Shown: positions 60,920 through 64,000 of the stretch, one piece after another
Numbering within the stretch: the first letter of the stretch is position 1
Layout of the letters: the number at the start of each line of letters is the position of its first letter
Assembly: GCA_963779735.1 (NCBI GenBank)
Contig: CAVZZJ010000002.1
Span: 434,001-498,000 of the forward strand
Direction of reading: 5' to 3'
DNA from: Bog-473 sp963779735
GTDB taxonomy: Bacteria > Actinomycetota > Acidimicrobiia > Acidimicrobiales > RAAP-2
Length of the DNA stretch: 64,000 nt
Notes under the pieces: generated by a model
What the model saw: only the letters and a program-made list of their open reading frames with translations
Told to the model about the DNA's origin: nothing
The model's database searches: none
Program-made: the position numbers and the translations under genes

Positions 60920-62122
60920 GTGTTTGCGAAGCGGTTGTCCGTTGTGTGCGCCGTCACTATGGCATTTGCTCTTGTCCAGGGCGTGTCTGCCGGTCCTTCG
61001 TCGAGCAGTCCGGCGAAGGGAACCCCGATCAAGGTTGGTTTCATCTGCACCTGTTCTGGCCTAGGAGCGTTCGGAGGCTACACGGCACTTGCCGAAGACG
61101 TCTACCTTGCGTGGGCCGATGCGGTGAACGCATCGGGTGGCATTGACGGACACCCGGTCCAGGTCATAACCGAGGACGACGCCAGTAGCCCCAGCACCGC
61201 CGATTCGGTTGCCCAGACCCTCATAGCGGATCATGTGGTCGCGATCGCAGATATGTCCGAAACCGATGCGGCATTTGCGCCTGCGGTGGAGGCGGCGCAC
61301 ATCCCGGTTGTTGGTGTGTTCACCGCTGCAGGAACGTTCGATACGAACCCTGACTTCTATCCGGAAGGCACGACGGATACCAGCATTTTCCCGGCGATCG
61401 TCGCAACGGCCAAGGCGGCCGGAGCGACCAACATCTCCAATTTCTACTGCGCCGAGGCGGCGACGTGCGCGCTGGGTGCCCCTCTGGTGTCGGCAGCTGG
61501 CAAGCATGCGGGAGTACCGGACGTCTACAACGAGTCGATTTCTTTTGCCGCGCCGAACTACACGGCTCCGTGTGTTGCGGCCAATCAGCAGCATGTGAGC
61601 TCACTGTTCATTGCTGATGCATCGTCGGTGATCATCCGAGTCGCTTCCGACTGTGCCGTGCAGAACTTCCAACCGATCTACGTCATCGATGGCGAGACCT
61701 TCGGCATGAACCTGGCTGCTGCCCCTGCGCTCAAGCAGAAGCTCTGGGCCATGTTCACGGACCTTCCGTTCTACGCGAACACCCCGGCCGTGCGGGCCTT
61801 TGACACTGCGATGGATAAGTACTATCCGGGCCAACGGGAGAAGGCGAGTGTTCTTGACGAGGACGCTTTCATGGCTTGGGTCTCGGGGAAGCTTCTCGAG
61901 AACGCGATTACGGCCGGGCACCTTACTGCGAAAGAAACCCCCAGCACCGCCGAGATCATAAAGGGCCTTACATCACTGAAAGGCGACACTGTTGGCGGGT
62001 TGACGCCGCCACTCACGTTCGCTGCGGGCAAGACCCATCACATCAACTGTTGGTTTGAGGGGCGTGTCCAGAACGGGGTACCCCACGTGGAGAACAACGG
62101 TCGGGTGTACTGCGCGAAGTGA
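60920..62122 (+). CDS. Periplasmic binding protein of an ABC importer (LivK/branched-chain type)
   Basis: A 400-residue exported protein beginning at GTG 60920 after GGGGAGG. A signal peptide (residues 1-24, AVTMAFALVQGVSA) has no lipobox Cys after it. The mature part is a type I periplasmic fold: IKVGFICTCSGLGAFGG, WADAVNASGGIDGHPVQVITEDD, DMSETDAAF, then IPVVGVFTAAG. Such proteins feed Liv-type importers. No permease or ATPase gene is in the window, so it is an orphan here; amidohydrolases follow. Confidence 0.9.
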   Translation: MFAKRLSVVCAVTMAFALVQGVSAGPSSSSPAKGTPIKVGFICTCSGLGAFGGYTALAEDVYLAWADAVNASGGIDGHPVQVITEDDASSPSTADSVAQTLIADHVVAIADMSETDAAFAPAVEAAHIPVVGVFTAAGTFDTNPDFYPEGTTDTSIFPAIVATAKAAGATNISNFYCAEAATCALGAPLVSAAGKHAGVPDVYNESISFAAPNYTAPCVAANQQHVSSLFIADASSVIIRVASDCAVQNFQPIYVIDGETFGMNLAAAPALKQKLWAMFTDLPFYANTPAVRAFDTAMDKYYPGQREKASVLDEDAFMAWVSGKLLENAITAGHLTAKETPSTAEIIKGLTSLKGDTVGGLTPPLTFAAGKTHHINCWFEGRVQNGVPHVENNGRVYCAK

Positions 62123-62158
62123 TTCTCTCCGGGTCACGGGCTGCCGAGGGAGTATGCG

Positions 62159-63268
62159 GTGGGCTACATCGATAGCGACTCGCATGTGCGGGAGTCGGAT
62201 TCCTGCTGGGACTACTTGGATCCGGGCGAACAGCACCATCGGCCCGCCAAAGATCGGTACGGGGCATGGCTTGTGGGTGGAATACCGAGACAGAGGCCTT
62301 TCGACGTCATGGCGATGCCCCCCGAGTACAACGAGTTGTTTCCAGAGGGATCGGTCGACCTCGCTGCTCCCACTGCGCGCCTGCGTCGAATGGATGTGCT
62401 TGGCATTGACGTCCAAGTACTCTTCTCGTCCTTCTGGTTGAACGTCGAGATTACGTCAACGGATGAGGAAGCGGCGCTCATGCGAAGCTGGAACCGCTGG
62501 ATCGCCGATCGCGTCGCTGACAGCGACGGCCGACTGTTGTGGACGCTTGAGGTGCCGTTCCGTGTGCCGGAGCGCGCCCTGGCCGAGATGGAGTTTGGGA
62601 AGAACCACGGCGCAGTAGGAGTCCATCTCAGCGGGCTACGGCATGGCGCAACCGTGGCCAGTCCCCTCTATCGACCCATTTACGAGAAGGCTCAGGAGTT
62701 GAACTTGGTAATTGCCATCCATGTAGGAGGTGACTCCCGGATATTCAGCGATGATCGTTCGATCGTGTTTATCAACAACCTTTCACCCGTGCCGGGTGCG
62801 CTCTACGCGTTATGCAGGATGGGCGTTCCGGCGGAGTTCCCCCACCTGAGATGGGCCTTCGTCGAGGCTGGGTCTTCCTGGTTGCCGTTTGCAGTCCAAG
62901 AGGCCAGTCGCGCTGACGAAGGGGGAAATCGAATCGCTCGGGATTGGCGTGATCTCGCCAGGAACGTCTTGGCCGATAACAACTTTTTCGTGACCTGTCA
63001 GATCGACGACGACCTGCCCTACCTGTGCAAACTCTTCGGAACAACCAATCTCATACATGGCACTGACTACTCACACATGGACCTCGGATCGGATCCATAC
63101 GGGCCCCACATCATCGCGACGCGAGCTGATATGACTCCTGCTGATGCCAAAGCCATTGTCGACTCGAACGCTCGACGACTTTGGGGGATCGATCCCTCCT
63201 TCACCCCGGCGCCGATTCCCGTGCTTCGCCCCGACATCGTCGAAGCGGCAAGGGCGTGGGCCAACTGA
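62159..63268 (+). CDS. Amidohydrolase-family metal-dependent hydrolase
   Basis: A 369-residue amidohydro_2 enzyme: MGYIDSDSHVRESDSCWDYL, VIAIHVGGDSRIF, and IHGTDYSHMDLGS near the C terminus carry the metal-site residues. GTG 62159 follows GAGGGAG. It lies 36 bases after the binding-protein gene in the same direction, so the importer ligand may be its substrate or a precursor. Confidence 0.88.
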   Translation: MGYIDSDSHVRESDSCWDYLDPGEQHHRPAKDRYGAWLVGGIPRQRPFDVMAMPPEYNELFPEGSVDLAAPTARLRRMDVLGIDVQVLFSSFWLNVEITSTDEEAALMRSWNRWIADRVADSDGRLLWTLEVPFRVPERALAEMEFGKNHGAVGVHLSGLRHGATVASPLYRPIYEKAQELNLVIAIHVGGDSRIFSDDRSIVFINNLSPVPGALYALCRMGVPAEFPHLRWAFVEAGSSWLPFAVQEASRADEGGNRIARDWRDLARNVLADNNFFVTCQIDDDLPYLCKLFGTTNLIHGTDYSHMDLGSDPYGPHIIATRADMTPADAKAIVDSNARRLWGIDPSFTPAPIPVLRPDIVEAARAWAN

Positions 63269-63386
63269 TCCCACGTGAAACCCTTCGCTCACCGAACGCG
63301 GAGCGGGAATCGTGGGGAGAGGATCTAGCTCTCGGAGGCTGCTGGGCAGAGAACTCGCGAGATTTCAGATAAAAGGAGAGAAGGCT

Positions 63387-64000
63387 ATGGACAGCAAGTA
63401 TAAAATTGTATCTGCCGATGCGCACATCCTCGAGCCACCGCATATTTGGGAGGCGTGGCTGCCAAGGAAGTATCAGGAGAAGGCACCGAAGCTGGTGAGG
63501 GATCTGGAAGGTGGTGATGCCTGGCTTTTCGGAGGGGCAACTGACCCTGACCCGATCGGCCTCGTGTCCACCCCCGGATTGCCATACGACCAGTTTCGCT
63601 GGACTGGCGTCACATATGAGCAGGCTCGGCAAGGCTGTTACGACGGTAAGGCCAGGTTGGCCGACATGGACTATGACGGGGTGGACGCCGAAGTGCTTTT
63701 CGCCCCACAACGCACCATGGGGCATTTTCTCGGAGACGAGGACGACGGCTTCGTGCTCGCAGGGGTGGATGCCTACGATAATTTCTTGAGGGAGGAGTTC
63801 TGTGCCCCCGATCCGTCACGCCTCATCGGGGTGGGCCAAATCCCCTCCGTGGGGATCGACGTTGCGGTTGAATACCTCGGCAAACTCCGAAGTCAAGGAT
63901 TCAAGGCGGTGGCGATATCGAGCTGGCCCGCCGGGGGAGACACAATCTCCGAGGACGACGACCCATTTTGGGCCGCCGCCAGCGAGGCGCGAATCCCCGT
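63387..64000 (+). CDS. Amidohydrolase-family protein, N-terminal part (runs off the right edge)
   Basis: From ATG 63387, after AAAAGGAGAG, the frame stays open to the window end (about 204 residues). It reads MDSKYKIVSADAHILEPPHI, WEAWLPRKYQEKAP, FRWTGVTYEQARQG, CYDGKARLADMDYDGVDAEV. It is clearly paralogous to the enzyme at 59309. Third gene of the plus-strand set 60920-64000. Confidence 0.87.
   Translation, partial: MDSKYKIVSADAHILEPPHIWEAWLPRKYQEKAPKLVRDLEGGDAWLFGGATDPDPIGLVSTPGLPYDQFRWTGVTYEQARQGCYDGKARLADMDYDGVDAEVLFAPQRTMGHFLGDEDDGFVLAGVDAYDNFLREEFCAPDPSRLIGVGQIPSVGIDVAVEYLGKLRSQGFKAVAISSWPAGGDTISEDDDPFWAAASEARIP

Noticed and set aside
1..64000. CRISPR arrays, transposases, integrases, phage genes, rRNA, additional tRNAs
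   Set aside because: I looked for spaced repeats, transposase and integrase motifs and cloverleaf signatures and found none apart from tRNA-Arg and the short tandem repeats listed.

Overview
The window is GC-rich, densely coded DNA from an actinobacterium (Actinomycetota), most likely a soil or aquatic member of an under-studied lineage such as Acidimicrobiia. That placement is an inference. It rests on frequent GTG/TTG starts, four-base stop/start overlaps, a lysA-hom pair next to a tRNA, mycothiol-era DinB-type proteins, DUF3151, a TIGR03085-type protein and a DUF7144-type membrane protein. The left end holds housekeeping genes: the start of hom, lysA and tRNA-Arg(CCG).

From about 2 kb onward almost everything is accessory catabolism and its control. 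2-10 kb: cupin, a short-chain dehydrogenase (SDR) lacking the catalytic Lys, Zn alcohol dehydrogenase, a UvrD-like helicase with an unfamiliar N-terminal domain, an amidohydrolase and a class I aminotransferase. 10-16 kb: a WYL regulator facing a DinB-type protein, two small stress or barrel proteins, a flavoprotein, an SDR and a TIGR03085-type protein. 16-21.4 kb: two paralogous TetR/P450 modules with an SDR between them. 21.4-27.1 kb: a Rieske oxygenase operon (ferredoxin, Rieske, small protein, Rieske, then an alpha/beta hydrolase) facing an Rrf2 regulator that has three cysteines and a long C-terminal extension. 27-32.7 kb: a MarR/DHA2 efflux pair, an SDR, a possible permease relic, small membrane proteins and a BrkB-like protein.

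32.7-38 kb is one minus-strand run of six genes: amidohydrolase, CaiE-like hexapeptide protein, CoA-transferase, small conserved protein and two HSL-type hydrolases. 38-41.4 kb has a broken TetR, a 2Fe-2S ferredoxin, an aldehyde dehydrogenase with a hairpin over its ribosome site, a frameshifted glyoxalase and a hotdog thioesterase. 41.5-46.4 kb has DUF3151 and a MarR-ABC-ABC operon encoding an asymmetric heterodimeric exporter. 46.4-64 kb is CoA-thioester chemistry: a double CoA-transferase, hotdog dehydratases, acyl-CoA synthetase, enoyl-CoA hydratase, an SDR, two thiolase-like/DUF35 pairs resembling Ltp2-type retro-aldolases, a FadR-type regulator, another CoA-transferase, three amidohydrolases and an orphan periplasmic binding protein.

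Taken together the genes suggest breakdown of a hydrophobic, probably alicyclic, terpenoid, steroid-like or aromatic carbon source. Oxygenases (P450, Rieske) open the molecule, dehydrogenases oxidise alcohols and aldehydes, CoA-transferases and a synthetase activate acids, and hydratase/aldolase pairs shorten side chains. Amidohydrolases of the decarboxylase/hydrolase type recur in each block. The substrate cannot be read from the sequence. No CRISPR array, phage, transposase or integrase was seen.
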